From NCBI GenBank assembly GCA_040386935.1, contig JAZKEQ010000020.1:4641-68640 (forward strand): DNA of 64,000 nt, in the 5' to 3' direction. Positions 43,993 to 53,960 of this stretch are shown in pieces (within the stretch, counting starts at the first letter, position 1; the number at the start of each line of letters is the position of its first letter). This DNA comes from JABMMZ01 sp040386935 (GTDB lineage Bacteria > Bacteroidota > Bacteroidia > NS11-12g > UBA955). The translations under genes and the position numbers were made by a program. The notes under the pieces are model-generated. The model was not told the origin of the DNA. It did no database searches and worked only from the letters and a program-made list of their open reading frames with translations.

Positions 43993-44577
43993 TTATCCCT
44001 GAAGGAAGGCCGCTTTTTCTTCAATCATCTTTTTAAGATTGATGAGTGCGTAGCGCATTCTGCCGAGGGCAGTGTTTAAACTGCAATTGGTAAGATCAGC
44101 AATCTCTTTGAAACTCAAATCACCATAGTGTCGCAAAATCAAAACTTCTTTTTGCTCTACCGGTAATTGTTTAATCAAATCTCGCAACGCGTGTTTGTTC
44201 TGTTGTGAGATAGTGGCATCCTCAGAATTTTTTTGTACAAAATTCATGTTGGCAAAAATGTCATCACTTTCGGTAGAAGAAATGGTAGGCATGCGTTTCG
44301 TTTTACGGAAATAGTCCATAGCCAGATTTCTTGCAATCCTGATAACCCAAGGTAAGAATTTTCCATTTTCTTCGTACTGACCTTTCTGCAGGGTATGAAT
44401 CACCCTTAAGAAGGTATCTTGGAAAATGTCTTCTGCAATGTAACGGTCATTCACAACTAATTGAATAGCTGTAAACACTTTTGTCTTGTAACGGTTAATA
44501 ATCATTTCCATACATGCCTCATTGCCGGCCATGTATAATGCTATTAACTCTTCATCGTTTGTGTGATGCCTGTTCAT
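43993..44577 (-). CDS. RNA polymerase ECF-type sigma-70 factor
   Basis: 194 residues. Region 2 appears as DRYIAEDIFQDTFLRVIHTL and FLPWVIRIARNLAMDYFRK; region 4 as LPVEQKEVLILRHYGDLSFKEIADLTNCSLNTALGRMRYALINLKK, a helix-turn-helix that reads -35. No anti-sigma factor or regulated target adjoins: the neighbour upstream is 195 bases away on the same strand and is a glycosyltransferase. The gap 44578-44772 is AT-rich with no exact -7 element. Its regulon cannot be told here. Confidence 0.93.
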   Translation of the reverse strand: MNRHHTNDEELIALYMAGNEACMEMIINRYKTKVFTAIQLVVNDRYIAEDIFQDTFLRVIHTLQKGQYEENGKFLPWVIRIARNLAMDYFRKTKRMPTISSTESDDIFANMNFVQKNSEDATISQQNKHALRDLIKQLPVEQKEVLILRHYGDLSFKEIADLTNCSLNTALGRMRYALINLKKMIEEKAAFLQG

Positions 44578-44772
44578 ACTAAAACCTCCATTTTTTAGTT
44601 AAAGGCTGATTTACCTTTGGTATATTTGGATCTTATAAGCGGGTTTGGTTTAGTATATTTTACTTATAGGCTTTCTAGAATTTTAATCGAATAATAATGC
44701 AATTTAATATAAATTATTGACAATGCAAATTTTATTTTAAAAAATTTTTAACTGTAAATTAATTAAAGTGCC

Positions 44773-45996
44773 TTAGGACTTTAACGTATAAGAGGCATTT
44801 TTCTTTTCAGTTGCCATCTGCCATACAATAGCAACAGCCAGCACCAGTTCACCTATTGCTAATATATTGCAATTCTCCAGAAAGTACATGGCAGGGCGAC
44901 CGATAATAGCCTCGTTTGATAAACAAAGGGCCACACCTGAACTGATGAAACAAATTAAAACACCGCGCCCTACCCTTTTCAATGATAAATAATGCGATAG
45001 CATAAAGAACCCGGGCAATGCATAGATATAATTGGCTTTCCAGGCTACAGGTGTCAACAATGGAATTAATGTAATAACCAGAATGAATGTATGTAAAACA
45101 AACAACGGGTGCTTTTCGTAAATCGCTTTATAAAACACACTTACAAATCCAATTACTAAGAAAACTATAACGATGTAATACAACCGCTGAATGGCATGAT
45201 AATCAAGCGATGCCAAAGAAGGAAATTCATTGACCGCCAAATTTTCTGAAGAAAGCAGTCTCACCATAGCCGATATCATGGATTGATTGCGGTGAATGAT
45301 GGTTTGTGGAACCGATGCGATATGCTGGTCCCAATGTTCAAAATAAAGTAAACTTTGTTCAGGTCCAAATACTATGACACATAGTATCAATGTGATGATA
45401 ATACCTGCGATAACCGAAAACACCATTCGCCATTGTCTGAAAATAATAAACACAGGTAGCAGAAAAATATTGAATACCTTCCCTCCTATTGACAAGCCCA
45501 TCAATAAACCTGAAGCTATTGACTTAGTACGTTCCTTATTTAATACATAACAACATGCAGCCAGCATCACCACATTTATTTGCAAATAAATTAAGTTGTC
45601 CATAAAGGCACGACAGCAAAGAAAAAAAGCAAGAAAGTAATAGGGTGTTTGTAAATGTTGCCAAACCATCTTATTGGTCAATGATTCATTGCGAAGCACC
45701 GACAGCATGACTTTGATACAGTAAAAAAAAGACGCAAATAATACCACCATCCAAAGTACTCTTACACCAATAAAACTCCAGCTGTCCATAATCGCTAAAG
45801 GCACAGAGAATATACTGAAAGCAGGTGGCCAGGTATTGAACATGTCGCTGTAAATGTCGCCTTTGCTTAGCACCAGATTGCCTGCATTGACATACCCGAT
45901 AAAGTCACCGTTTTCTTTTACTTTGGTAATGGCGAATACAACCAATACAATACATAAAAGATAGGGCAGATATTTAAATAGATTGTTTGTTTTCAA
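44773..45996 (-). CDS. GT87/DUF2029-family membrane glycosyltransferase
   Basis: 407 residues with about ten hydrophobic helices. The first extracytoplasmic loop contains NGDFIGYVNAGNLVLSKGDIYSD and FNTWPPAFSIFSVPL, the acidic and Pro-rich signature of the DUF2029 (mannosyltransferase GT87) family, which uses polyprenyl-phosphate sugars on the periplasmic side. Sugar and acceptor cannot be predicted. No other glycan genes adjoin. Confidence 0.82.
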   Translation of the reverse strand: MKTNNLFKYLPYLLCIVLVVFAITKVKENGDFIGYVNAGNLVLSKGDIYSDMFNTWPPAFSIFSVPLAIMDSWSFIGVRVLWMVVLFASFFYCIKVMLSVLRNESLTNKMVWQHLQTPYYFLAFFLCCRAFMDNLIYLQINVVMLAACCYVLNKERTKSIASGLLMGLSIGGKVFNIFLLPVFIIFRQWRMVFSVIAGIIITLILCVIVFGPEQSLLYFEHWDQHIASVPQTIIHRNQSMISAMVRLLSSENLAVNEFPSLASLDYHAIQRLYYIVIVFLVIGFVSVFYKAIYEKHPLFVLHTFILVITLIPLLTPVAWKANYIYALPGFFMLSHYLSLKRVGRGVLICFISSGVALCLSNEAIIGRPAMYFLENCNILAIGELVLAVAIVWQMATEKKNASYTLKS

Positions 45997-46012
45997 GTAT
46001 TAAGTGGCTCCA

Positions 46013-46020
46013 AAGATAAG
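46013..46020 (-). promoter_or_regulatory. -7 promoter element for the GT87-type gene
   Basis: On the minus strand TATCTTTG, an exact TAnnTTTG, 16 bases before the ATG at 45996. Confidence 0.55.
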
Positions 46021-46070
46021 GAGTGAATTTCACTTAATCTCTGCATTAAGAATAAAACAGGTAAGCAGGA

Positions 46071-47522
46071 TTACTGATATTCATAGGCCCCAAGGTCGGG
46101 TTTTGAATCTCTGCTTTTATCTTCTAAATCAATTGTCACGCCTATCAGCAAAGCACTATCTCTGGCAGGTGAATCTGATTTTATTTTCAATAAGCTTTTG
46201 GATGGTTCTTCAAATTTGGGATCATTGTTAACACCACCCCCTGTTGTTTTATTTGTAATATAGTAATTACTAACACCAATCTTGCCTTTGTATCTCAATA
46301 AATTTTTCTGAATGATGGAAGGATTAGGCAAATTTTGGGAGGCATGCAAATCAAAGAAAAATTCTGTTTCATTTGGTCCGTTGATGATGTTATTGACAAT
46401 TGTAAAACCGATGGGATATGTTTTAACCACTACTTTATTGTCGTTGCGCTCCTGATTGCTGATAATGAAATGCGGGTCTTTGCTACCTGCGCTCACATTG
46501 TTCATTGTACAGTGGTAAAACTCATATTGTCCTCCCAGTTGGGCGTAAAACAATGCGATGGCACAATTGCTGACTACAGTATTCTGACAAAAGATACTGC
46601 CTGTTCTTCCCCATATACCAAGACCCGACATGTTTTTTATAATGGAATTGGTAATGGTTAATTTAGGATTGGCGTTGTTTGAGAGCGAGTCGACCCTGAC
46701 ACCGTAAGTAGCATTTTTGATGATGGCATGGTGAATGACATTGTCAACACTGGTTCTGTAAAACCCAATGCCCTGCCATTGCCCGGGCTTATCGGCAAAA
46801 CTATTATCGAGGCGGTCGCCTTCAAATATCACAGGATTGCTTTGGGTGCCATTTACTTTCAAGGTTCCCAATACATTTAAAGCATGGTAGTAATATTTGA
46901 CATTATTGGTATCAACCAGTACTGAGTTGGTGGTGCTGTAAACATGAATACCCGGACCTATTGTAAGTGTAACACCAACATCGATAAAACTTGTATTGAC
47001 AATGACATAAGGTTTATCATTGAGTATCCACGAGGTATTGACTTCAAAAACGGTATCCTTAAAATAATAGGCATCCCAACCATAGGCGGCTAACTGAACA
47101 TATTGAAGATTGCCATTGGTTTCAAATTCAATACTGTCGCGCACTAAAATGGGATTGGTGGCATTATTGGCTTCGAGTGTTGCTTCAACAAATACCCAAG
47201 TACTGTCTTTTGGCAATATTTCAATGTCTTGAATAATCGTACCGCTTCTGCCATCCACATTAATTCTATAAACTGAATTGCTTCCTCCACCCAGTCTCAC
47301 ATTCATTTTCACTGTTTCGTTGTAGGGATTGCGTACCATGAATTGTTTATTGATAGAGCGTGGATAAGGACTGCCGGGCAGTTTGGTAAACACCGTATCA
47401 AAATATACGGTATCGGTACTAAAGCCCATCGTTCCGGGGCCTTTCAGTATGCGCTCATCCTTGCGGCAGGCAGACATTATCAATAACAAAAAGCAAACGC
47501 TCAACAGATATTTATTCAACAT
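46071..47522 (-). CDS. Lipoprotein with right-handed beta-helix region
   Basis: 483 residues from the ATG at 47522, which gives a proper lipoprotein signal (MLNKYLLSVCFLLLIMSAC, Cys19); the longer reading would place 28 polar residues before it. An N-terminal sandwich (about 20-150) precedes rungs of a parallel beta-helix (about 180-430; VNTSFIDVGVTLTIGPGIHV, NVIHHAIIKNATYGVRVDSL, SIIKNMSGLGIWGRTG), the shape used by polysaccharide lyases and adhesins; no catalytic residues could be assigned. It ends in DLGAYEYQ, common to the family. Function unknown, surface location likely. Confidence 0.82.
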   Translation of the reverse strand: MLNKYLLSVCFLLLIMSACRKDERILKGPGTMGFSTDTVYFDTVFTKLPGSPYPRSINKQFMVRNPYNETVKMNVRLGGGSNSVYRINVDGRSGTIIQDIEILPKDSTWVFVEATLEANNATNPILVRDSIEFETNGNLQYVQLAAYGWDAYYFKDTVFEVNTSWILNDKPYVIVNTSFIDVGVTLTIGPGIHVYSTTNSVLVDTNNVKYYYHALNVLGTLKVNGTQSNPVIFEGDRLDNSFADKPGQWQGIGFYRTSVDNVIHHAIIKNATYGVRVDSLSNNANPKLTITNSIIKNMSGLGIWGRTGSIFCQNTVVSNCAIALFYAQLGGQYEFYHCTMNNVSAGSKDPHFIISNQERNDNKVVVKTYPIGFTIVNNIINGPNETEFFFDLHASQNLPNPSIIQKNLLRYKGKIGVSNYYITNKTTGGGVNNDPKFEEPSKSLLKIKSDSPARDSALLIGVTIDLEDKSRDSKPDLGAYEYQ

Positions 47523-47535
47523 GCGATTAATGGTC

Positions 47536-47543
47536 CAAAAATA
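47536..47543 (-). promoter_or_regulatory. -7 promoter element for the beta-helix lipoprotein gene
   Basis: On the minus strand TATTTTTG, an exact TAnnTTTG, 13 bases before the ATG at 47522. It lies inside the longer reading frame and so decides the start. Confidence 0.6.
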
Positions 47544-47704
47544 CGGGTTTAGTTCGTAATACGGAATTTGAACGTATGGTCGGGTCAAATATTGTATTAA
47601 TGACAAATTATTACAAATGATAAAACATAAAGGACTTTTTTTTAAGTAAATTGCAGCATTATAATTTTTAGTTGCGTCTAATTTATAAAATTAACAATTT
47701 TAAG

Positions 47705-50332
47705 ATGAAAAAAATCTTTACTATTTTTCTGTTTTATAGTGCATTTATCTGGCTTAATGCCCAAACTGATCCAATTAAAGGTGTTACTGCGCTTGGTGGT
47801 AATTTAAATACAACATCTTTTGCTTTCGAAGACAATAAGGGGCAGTTATGGGTAGGTTTATCAGCTTTGGCTGGCGACAATTCAAGGGTTGACAATGGTA
47901 TGGCTATTTATCGCAATGGCAATTGGGAAAAGCCTTATACCACCGGTCGCTTTAATGGCGCTGTGCAAGAGGATTCTACCATCTTAGTCACATCTTATGA
48001 AGGCACCTACCAAATCAATCCGCATTCAACAAAAATCAATTACGATGTAACCAAGGGAAATTGCATCTTGTTTCATCAATCACAATTGTGGATTGGCACT
48101 ATGGGGAACGGACTTTACAAACGCACAACCTCCGGTTACAAGAAAGTTGATATTGTCATTGCCAATCAACAATATGACAGTATTTTGAGTATGGAAACAG
48201 ATGGCAATAATTTATGGCTGGGTACTACGAATGGCATTATTAAATATGATGGAACAGCATTTACAAGATTTGTAATTCCTGTAAAAAACGATCTTCCTCA
48301 TCCTTACTACAAACGTCTTCAGAATCAAATTATATCCATCAAGTGTGATAAGAACAAAGTTATTTGGGCAATGAATGCCAATATTGTTGATTCAATTGAA
48401 TGTTTATATCTGATACAAAACGGCACCGTTGTATCTGCCAATAACGCACTTCAAAAAAACTGCGGTCAGGCTGAATTACTACCATACACCGGCCATAGTA
48501 TGGGTAAAGACCAATGGGGCAATATTATTATCGGTATGCATTGGGGATATTTGCTTATCAATAATCTTTCTGTAGAAGTATATCCCATTACTTATAACAT
48601 CGACCGCATATCGGATCTCAGAAATGCCTACAAGGCCCTTATTTACTGCAATAAATATGGTGATATCTTTACTTTATATTATATGGGGAGACCCTATAAA
48701 ATTCAAACTTCACTTTATGACATTAATGACTATCTAACAATTTTAAATACCTATAGAAAAACTGCGATTGAGAAATTGGACATTAACAATATTAAAATAT
48801 CTGTTGTGAACAATTCGTCTGCATTTAACAAAATGGATCTCATCTACCAATTCATGCAATATCCAACGTTTGTTGCACCATCTGTTTCATGCGCTACACC
48901 CATGTATTCATCGGGTTTATGGTTAGGTGGCAGGAGAACAGATTTAGGAAAGGTATTAGTTGCAGCTCAAACGTATTCCCAGGTTGGCAGTGATTTTTTA
49001 CCCGGTCCACTCGATACGGTTACTGGTATATTCGACTCAGTAAAAAACATGGCTTATAATAAAATCTGGAAAATTGATCGTCAAACAATTGATGGTTTTA
49101 AATTAAATTACAAAAATTCAGGTTATTCTATACCTAAATCAATCAACGATTGGCCGGCTCATGGGAATGGGAATTTTTCAAGACATTTAGCGCCATTTAT
49201 TGATACGGACAACAATGGCATATACGAACCTACAAAAGGCGATTACCCGGATATAAAAGGTGACCAAATGTTGTGGTGGGTATTCAATGATGGACGGCCG
49301 CATAACGACACAAAAGGTGAAAGCATGGGACTCGAAATACACGGCAGCTGTTATGCCTATTACAATATTGCAATGGCATCCGGTGACACCAATTCACTCA
49401 TCAACCGCAGCATATTTTTCAACTATAAAATTATTAACCGCAGTAAATTTACTTATGATTCTTTCCGAATTGGAATTTTCAATGATCCTGATTTGGGATA
49501 TTATGGTGACGACAGAATTGCTAGTGACACATTGAATAACGCTGTCATCTGTTATAATGGCGATAACTTTGATGAAGGCAAAACCGGATTTGGCAAAAAT
49601 CCTCCTCTGGTTTTATGCAAATTTCTAAATCGCAAAATGGATGCGATGGTTGCCTACAACAACACTTCAGGCGTAATTAATGGCAACCCGGATAACGATA
49701 GCGCCTATTTTTATTACATGAAAGGTTTGTTTCAAAATGGTCAACCTATGAAATTTTTAGACCCACTTACAAATACACTATATAACTCCCGTTTTTCTTG
49801 GCCTGCTTCATTTTGCTCCCCATCAAATTTATCTAGCTCAGGCTCACAACCTGGCGACAGAAGGTGCATAATGTCAACGAATGGCACAACGCTAAGTGCA
49901 AGTAAAACAACTGACATTACTTATGTTTATACACTCTTGCACGACCCTTCAAAAGATTTCCTTAAAGAAAATTGTGATACAACTTCAAAGGTTTTGAAAA
50001 AACTGCAATACTGGTACGATACAAAATCATTTCCTTCAAAGCCGTATTTCGGTGTGGGTGTAAATGACATTCCGAATAAAACACACGACATAACAGTTTA
50101 TCCCAATCCTGCAAATACTAGTATTACTTTATCATCAACAATACCCGGCTCTCAAGTACAAGCTGTTGTTATCTATGATGTATCAGGAAGAGAGCTGTTA
50201 CAGCTATCAGCAACCGGAACAAGTGAACTGTTTCAAACAACTATTTCTATAGCTGATTGGCCAGCGGGATTGTACATCGTTCAAATGATTTCTGACAATG
50301 GTTCTATAACAAAAAAACTGATTAAATATTAG
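47705..50332 (+). CDS. T9SS type A cargo protein with propeller-like N-terminal half, copy 1
   Basis: 875 residues from the ATG at 47705 (signal peptide MKKIFTIFLFYSAFIWLNAQ); an upstream in-frame start at 47672 adds 11 residues before it. Residues 40-330 hold two-component-regulator-propeller-like repeats (NKGQLWVGLSAL, QLWIGTMGNGLYK, NLWLGTTNGIIKYDG). The second half contains a conserved Cys-Pro-Met block (SCATPMYSSGLWLGG), then GDYPDIKGDQMLWWVFND. The type A sorting domain (VYPNPANTSITL, VSGRELLQL, AGLYIVQM, KKLIKY) ends it. A close paralogue follows 37 bases later. Function unknown. Confidence 0.85.
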   Translation: MKKIFTIFLFYSAFIWLNAQTDPIKGVTALGGNLNTTSFAFEDNKGQLWVGLSALAGDNSRVDNGMAIYRNGNWEKPYTTGRFNGAVQEDSTILVTSYEGTYQINPHSTKINYDVTKGNCILFHQSQLWIGTMGNGLYKRTTSGYKKVDIVIANQQYDSILSMETDGNNLWLGTTNGIIKYDGTAFTRFVIPVKNDLPHPYYKRLQNQIISIKCDKNKVIWAMNANIVDSIECLYLIQNGTVVSANNALQKNCGQAELLPYTGHSMGKDQWGNIIIGMHWGYLLINNLSVEVYPITYNIDRISDLRNAYKALIYCNKYGDIFTLYYMGRPYKIQTSLYDINDYLTILNTYRKTAIEKLDINNIKISVVNNSSAFNKMDLIYQFMQYPTFVAPSVSCATPMYSSGLWLGGRRTDLGKVLVAAQTYSQVGSDFLPGPLDTVTGIFDSVKNMAYNKIWKIDRQTIDGFKLNYKNSGYSIPKSINDWPAHGNGNFSRHLAPFIDTDNNGIYEPTKGDYPDIKGDQMLWWVFNDGRPHNDTKGESMGLEIHGSCYAYYNIAMASGDTNSLINRSIFFNYKIINRSKFTYDSFRIGIFNDPDLGYYGDDRIASDTLNNAVICYNGDNFDEGKTGFGKNPPLVLCKFLNRKMDAMVAYNNTSGVINGNPDNDSAYFYYMKGLFQNGQPMKFLDPLTNTLYNSRFSWPASFCSPSNLSSSGSQPGDRRCIMSTNGTTLSASKTTDITYVYTLLHDPSKDFLKENCDTTSKVLKKLQYWYDTKSFPSKPYFGVGVNDIPNKTHDITVYPNPANTSITLSSTIPGSQVQAVVIYDVSGRELLQLSATGTSELFQTTISIADWPAGLYIVQMISDNGSITKKLIKY

Positions 50333-50349
50333 TCCCCATTAATAATCCT

Positions 50350-50357
50350 TACATTTG
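50350..50357 (+). promoter_or_regulatory. -7 promoter element for T9SS cargo copy 2
   Basis: TACATTTG, an exact TAnnTTTG, ending 12 bases before the ATG at 50370. The in-frame TTG at 50355 lies inside the element, so ATG 50370 is the start. Confidence 0.6.
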
Positions 50358-50369
50358 ATTTTTAAATTT

Positions 50370-52973
50370 ATGAAACAAATTTTTCTCTGCTTGTTACTTA
50401 TTTTGACTTTGGGTATAAGCGCTCAAAAACTACCTACCGGTGTTACTGTTGATAAATCTGAATTTATCTCTAGTACTTTCTTATTCAGTGATTCTAATGA
50501 TGTTATATGGTCAGGTATGCCTAATTTATCAGGTGGCTTAATGCAATTCAAAAACAGTACATGGACCGAGATAAATAGTGATGCATTTTTTTATGATGCT
50601 TTTGAAATAAAAAAAGGAGAACTTTACTTGCCATCATCTAAGGGATTGTATTATTATAATGGCAATAGTCTTCAGTTGGATAACAGCATTGTTCAACTGA
50701 GATGCATCGAAAAATTCAAGAACAAATTTTACATCAGTACAAAATTCAATAAAATTTACATCAAAGATGGCAACCAGTTAGACAGTATTACTGTTAGTAT
50801 AAATGCAATTTCACCATCTATTATTTTAGATATGTATGTATTTAATAATTATTTATGGATAGGAACCGATTTAGGTTTGGTGCGTTACAACGGTAGCAAT
50901 TTCTCTTTGTATCAATTGCCTACAATAAATGTTAGTGATCCTAATATAAAATACCAATACGCCACCGTAAATTCAATTTCATCAGATGCTGCAGGCCGTA
51001 TTTGGGTAGGTAATATTAATCTTACTTCAACTGAAGGTGGACTATTTGCCATGATCAATGACACATTGCAATCTATTGTAAAATTGTACCCTAGTCTAAG
51101 TTGCGAGCAATTAAAACTGATTCCCAATCGTGTGAATGCATTGCGAAAAAATGCTTCAAATAATATTATAACAGGTTTGTTTTATCAAGTATTAGAGTTT
51201 ACCCCTACTGATATCAAAAGTTACATTACCTCTCCAGATTTATTTAGTTTTATTAATTATAGTTATCCTGGGATTTTCGCCACAACTGCTATTAACGGCA
51301 ACATTCTATTGAGTTCTGATTTTTTATTCACAATTAATCCAGCTCTTTACGATATCACAAATTACAAAAAAGAAATTTATCCCAATATCAGGTTCAATAA
51401 AATCAATATCAATGATATCAAAGCTTCAATAGCCAATGACGGCATCATGTTCGACCAGAAAACAAAATTGGACAACAATGTTCTACCAATTTTCGAGATA
51501 CCTTCTGTCGGTTGTGCCAGCCCCATGTTCAGTGCAGCCATATGGTTAGGTGGCATTAATGAAACAAGTAATAATTTGCATTTAGCCGCTCAAACCTACC
51601 GTCAATCAGGTAGCGATTTTCTTCCGGGGCCTATTGACACAGCCACCCATCAATACGATTCAACACTTAACAGTGCTTACAATAAAGTATGGCGTATTAA
51701 TCGCAAAACCATAGATGATTTTATACTTAACCGATTGAGCTCTGGTTATGTGATACCTGCAGAAATTCTAGAATGGCCGGCACATGGCACAGGCAACTTC
51801 AGCAGAAATTTAGCTCCGTTTGTGGATGTAGATGGCAACAAACTGTACGACCCTACAAAAGGCGATTATCCTAAAATAAAAGGCGACCAAATGCTGTGGT
51901 GGGTATTCAATGATGCAGGAGTACACAGCGAAACAGGTGGTATAAGTATGGGCGTTGAAATTCAAGCCAGTTGTTATGCCTACTCATGTAACAATTTAAC
52001 ATTAAAAGACTCCAATTATATCCTCAACAGAAGTATCTTTTTCGATTACAAAATCATCAACAGAAGTTTAGATGATTACAAGGATTTACGTACAGGTATT
52101 TTTAATGATGTGGATCTGGGCAACTATTACGATGATTTTGTCGGGTGCGATGTTGCCAATAATTGCGGCTATGTTTACAATGCAGACTTGAATGATGAAG
52201 GCAGAGATGGATTTGGCAAAAATCCCCCCATGTTGTTATGCAAATTTTTAAATCAACCATTGTCAGGGTTTATGTATTATCAAAATTATTTTGATAATAC
52301 TTCAGGCAATCCGAATGACGCAATTGATTTTTATAATTACATGTCTAGCAAATGGAAAAATGGCTCCTCTTTTAGATATGGAAGCGATGGTATTAATGGT
52401 ATTGCCGCTACTAAATACATGTTTGACAATGGCACTAATCCTACAACTTCATCGTTTCCTAAATGGACTGAATATTCAGCAGGTAATTCTTCCGGTGACC
52501 GCAGAATGTTGATGTCTGCAGCTTCTAATTCATTAAAAAAGGGAGAAACTTTTGATCTGGAATTTGCTTATCTCTTTGTGCATGATACCAGTACCAATTT
52601 GTTTCAAAATTATAATCAAAAGCCATTACAGGGTTTACGCATTATTCAGAATTTTTACAATCAAGAAAATTTCCCTGTTTGTGACCAAAGCCATACTTCT
52701 ATAAAATCTATTGCAAAAGAAACCGCACTTGTCAACATCTATCCTAACCCATCTAACGACCGTATTACCATTCAGTCGTCTTTGTTAAATAAAGATATCA
52801 CAGCTATTCGTGTAACGGATATTTCAGGTAGAGTAATCAATGTATTGAAGCCTGATTCAGACAGCGGCAATTTGAATGTAACACTTGCTATCAGTGAATG
52901 GCCAAAAGGCATTTACATCATACAGGTAGAAACTGTTAACGGAACAGTTGCCCAAAAACTGATTAAATACTAA
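50370..52973 (+). CDS. T9SS type A cargo protein with propeller-like N-terminal half, copy 2
   Basis: 867 residues from the ATG at 50370 (signal peptide MKQIFLCLLLILTLGISAQ). Same architecture as the preceding gene: propeller-like repeats (NDVIWSGMPNLSGGLMQ, NNYLWIGTDLGLVRYNG, GRIWVGNINL), the conserved middle with GCASPMFSAAIWLGG, RQSGSDFLPGPIDTAT and GDYPKIKGDQMLWWVFND, and a type A sorting domain ending QKLIKY. The middle and C-terminal halves are clearly conserved between the two copies while the propeller halves diverge. It has its own -7 element. Its stop is 7 bases from the convergent DUF4846 gene. Confidence 0.85.
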   Translation: MKQIFLCLLLILTLGISAQKLPTGVTVDKSEFISSTFLFSDSNDVIWSGMPNLSGGLMQFKNSTWTEINSDAFFYDAFEIKKGELYLPSSKGLYYYNGNSLQLDNSIVQLRCIEKFKNKFYISTKFNKIYIKDGNQLDSITVSINAISPSIILDMYVFNNYLWIGTDLGLVRYNGSNFSLYQLPTINVSDPNIKYQYATVNSISSDAAGRIWVGNINLTSTEGGLFAMINDTLQSIVKLYPSLSCEQLKLIPNRVNALRKNASNNIITGLFYQVLEFTPTDIKSYITSPDLFSFINYSYPGIFATTAINGNILLSSDFLFTINPALYDITNYKKEIYPNIRFNKININDIKASIANDGIMFDQKTKLDNNVLPIFEIPSVGCASPMFSAAIWLGGINETSNNLHLAAQTYRQSGSDFLPGPIDTATHQYDSTLNSAYNKVWRINRKTIDDFILNRLSSGYVIPAEILEWPAHGTGNFSRNLAPFVDVDGNKLYDPTKGDYPKIKGDQMLWWVFNDAGVHSETGGISMGVEIQASCYAYSCNNLTLKDSNYILNRSIFFDYKIINRSLDDYKDLRTGIFNDVDLGNYYDDFVGCDVANNCGYVYNADLNDEGRDGFGKNPPMLLCKFLNQPLSGFMYYQNYFDNTSGNPNDAIDFYNYMSSKWKNGSSFRYGSDGINGIAATKYMFDNGTNPTTSSFPKWTEYSAGNSSGDRRMLMSAASNSLKKGETFDLEFAYLFVHDTSTNLFQNYNQKPLQGLRIIQNFYNQENFPVCDQSHTSIKSIAKETALVNIYPNPSNDRITIQSSLLNKDITAIRVTDISGRVINVLKPDSDSGNLNVTLAISEWPKGIYIIQVETVNGTVAQKLIKY

Positions 52974-52980
52974 CACTATT

Positions 52981-53748
52981 TTACCATCGGTGTAGATCGG
53001 TACTATCGAAAGTCCATTCAGGTGTTGAGATAACACTGCTCAATGGTTTGCCATACCAAGGTGTGCCCGTTGCGGGATTAAGTAGAATCTGTGTTTCCTG
53101 TGCGGGCATATAGCTTTGGGCCAGCAGATATTCTTTTTCCCCTTTCGCATTGGTACTCACATCTACCACCATCACAGCATGACCGTAAGGGTTGCCCGTT
53201 TTCACCAATACATCTCCGGCTTGCATTTTGTAAAATGGAATTGACTTCAATTGTTTTTTCAATGAGGCCGTATTCGCAAAACTGAATACATGCTCCATGT
53301 ACTTTCTAAATTTCAAATAGGAATAATCACTGCCCACATACGACAGATAAGTATGCATTTTTCCGTCACCTACAAACCTGAAAGAAATATCCGCATATTT
53401 TTTTTGTTTGTACAAATACTCGGCCCTCAATCGCATCACTGCATCGGCACACTGTTGTAAATCCTGTTTGCTAATGGGCATATCAACCACTGCACAATAC
53501 ACCTCTCGTTTTTGTTTGGTGTTGCCATTGTAATACCTCACTAAACTATCCGAATGTTTTAAGGGTAAGTTTCTCAAATAATAAGTAAAACTATTGCTAT
53601 CCGCTTTTAATCGCTGATACCCGGTATTGCAATTGATGCGCCCAGCCAAATTCTTCGCATTGGGATTCATCAATGTATGGGTTTCTTCTACAGTGGTTGT
53701 TTGACTGCAGGTGAGAAAGCAAATAATACTGAGTAGGTAATAATTCAT
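52981..53748 (-). CDS. DUF4846 family lipoprotein
   Basis: 255 residues. N-terminus MNYYLLSIICFLTC is a short lipoprotein signal. The conserved-looking core (VRYYNGNTKQKREVYCAVVDMPI, RLRAEYLYKQKKY, SFRFVGDGKMHTYLSYVG, QAGDVLVKTGNPYGHAVMVVDV, LLAQSYMPAQETQILLNP) matches DUF4846. The GxxYGHAVMVVD with His and a preceding Cys-free region recalls an NlpC/P60-like fold, but no catalytic Cys is evident; the function is unknown. Single gene. Confidence 0.85.
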   Translation of the reverse strand: MNYYLLSIICFLTCSQTTTVEETHTLMNPNAKNLAGRINCNTGYQRLKADSNSFTYYLRNLPLKHSDSLVRYYNGNTKQKREVYCAVVDMPISKQDLQQCADAVMRLRAEYLYKQKKYADISFRFVGDGKMHTYLSYVGSDYSYLKFRKYMEHVFSFANTASLKKQLKSIPFYKMQAGDVLVKTGNPYGHAVMVVDVSTNAKGEKEYLLAQSYMPAQETQILLNPATGTPWYGKPLSSVISTPEWTFDSTDLHRW

Positions 53749-53960
53749 GCATTACACAACGCAATAAATGGATAAATATTGCTTCAATAGTTGGCTGATT
53801 CCATGCGTTCGTTTATAAATAAATACTGCTATAAATTAATAATACCAATAGTTTCCATCAAAATTGAATCCTACTATTATTGATTTTCAACATTTTTTTA
53901 TCGTTGGGTTGAGTTCCACAAAAAAAGTTTATTATTGAAAGTTAATTACGAATAAACATA

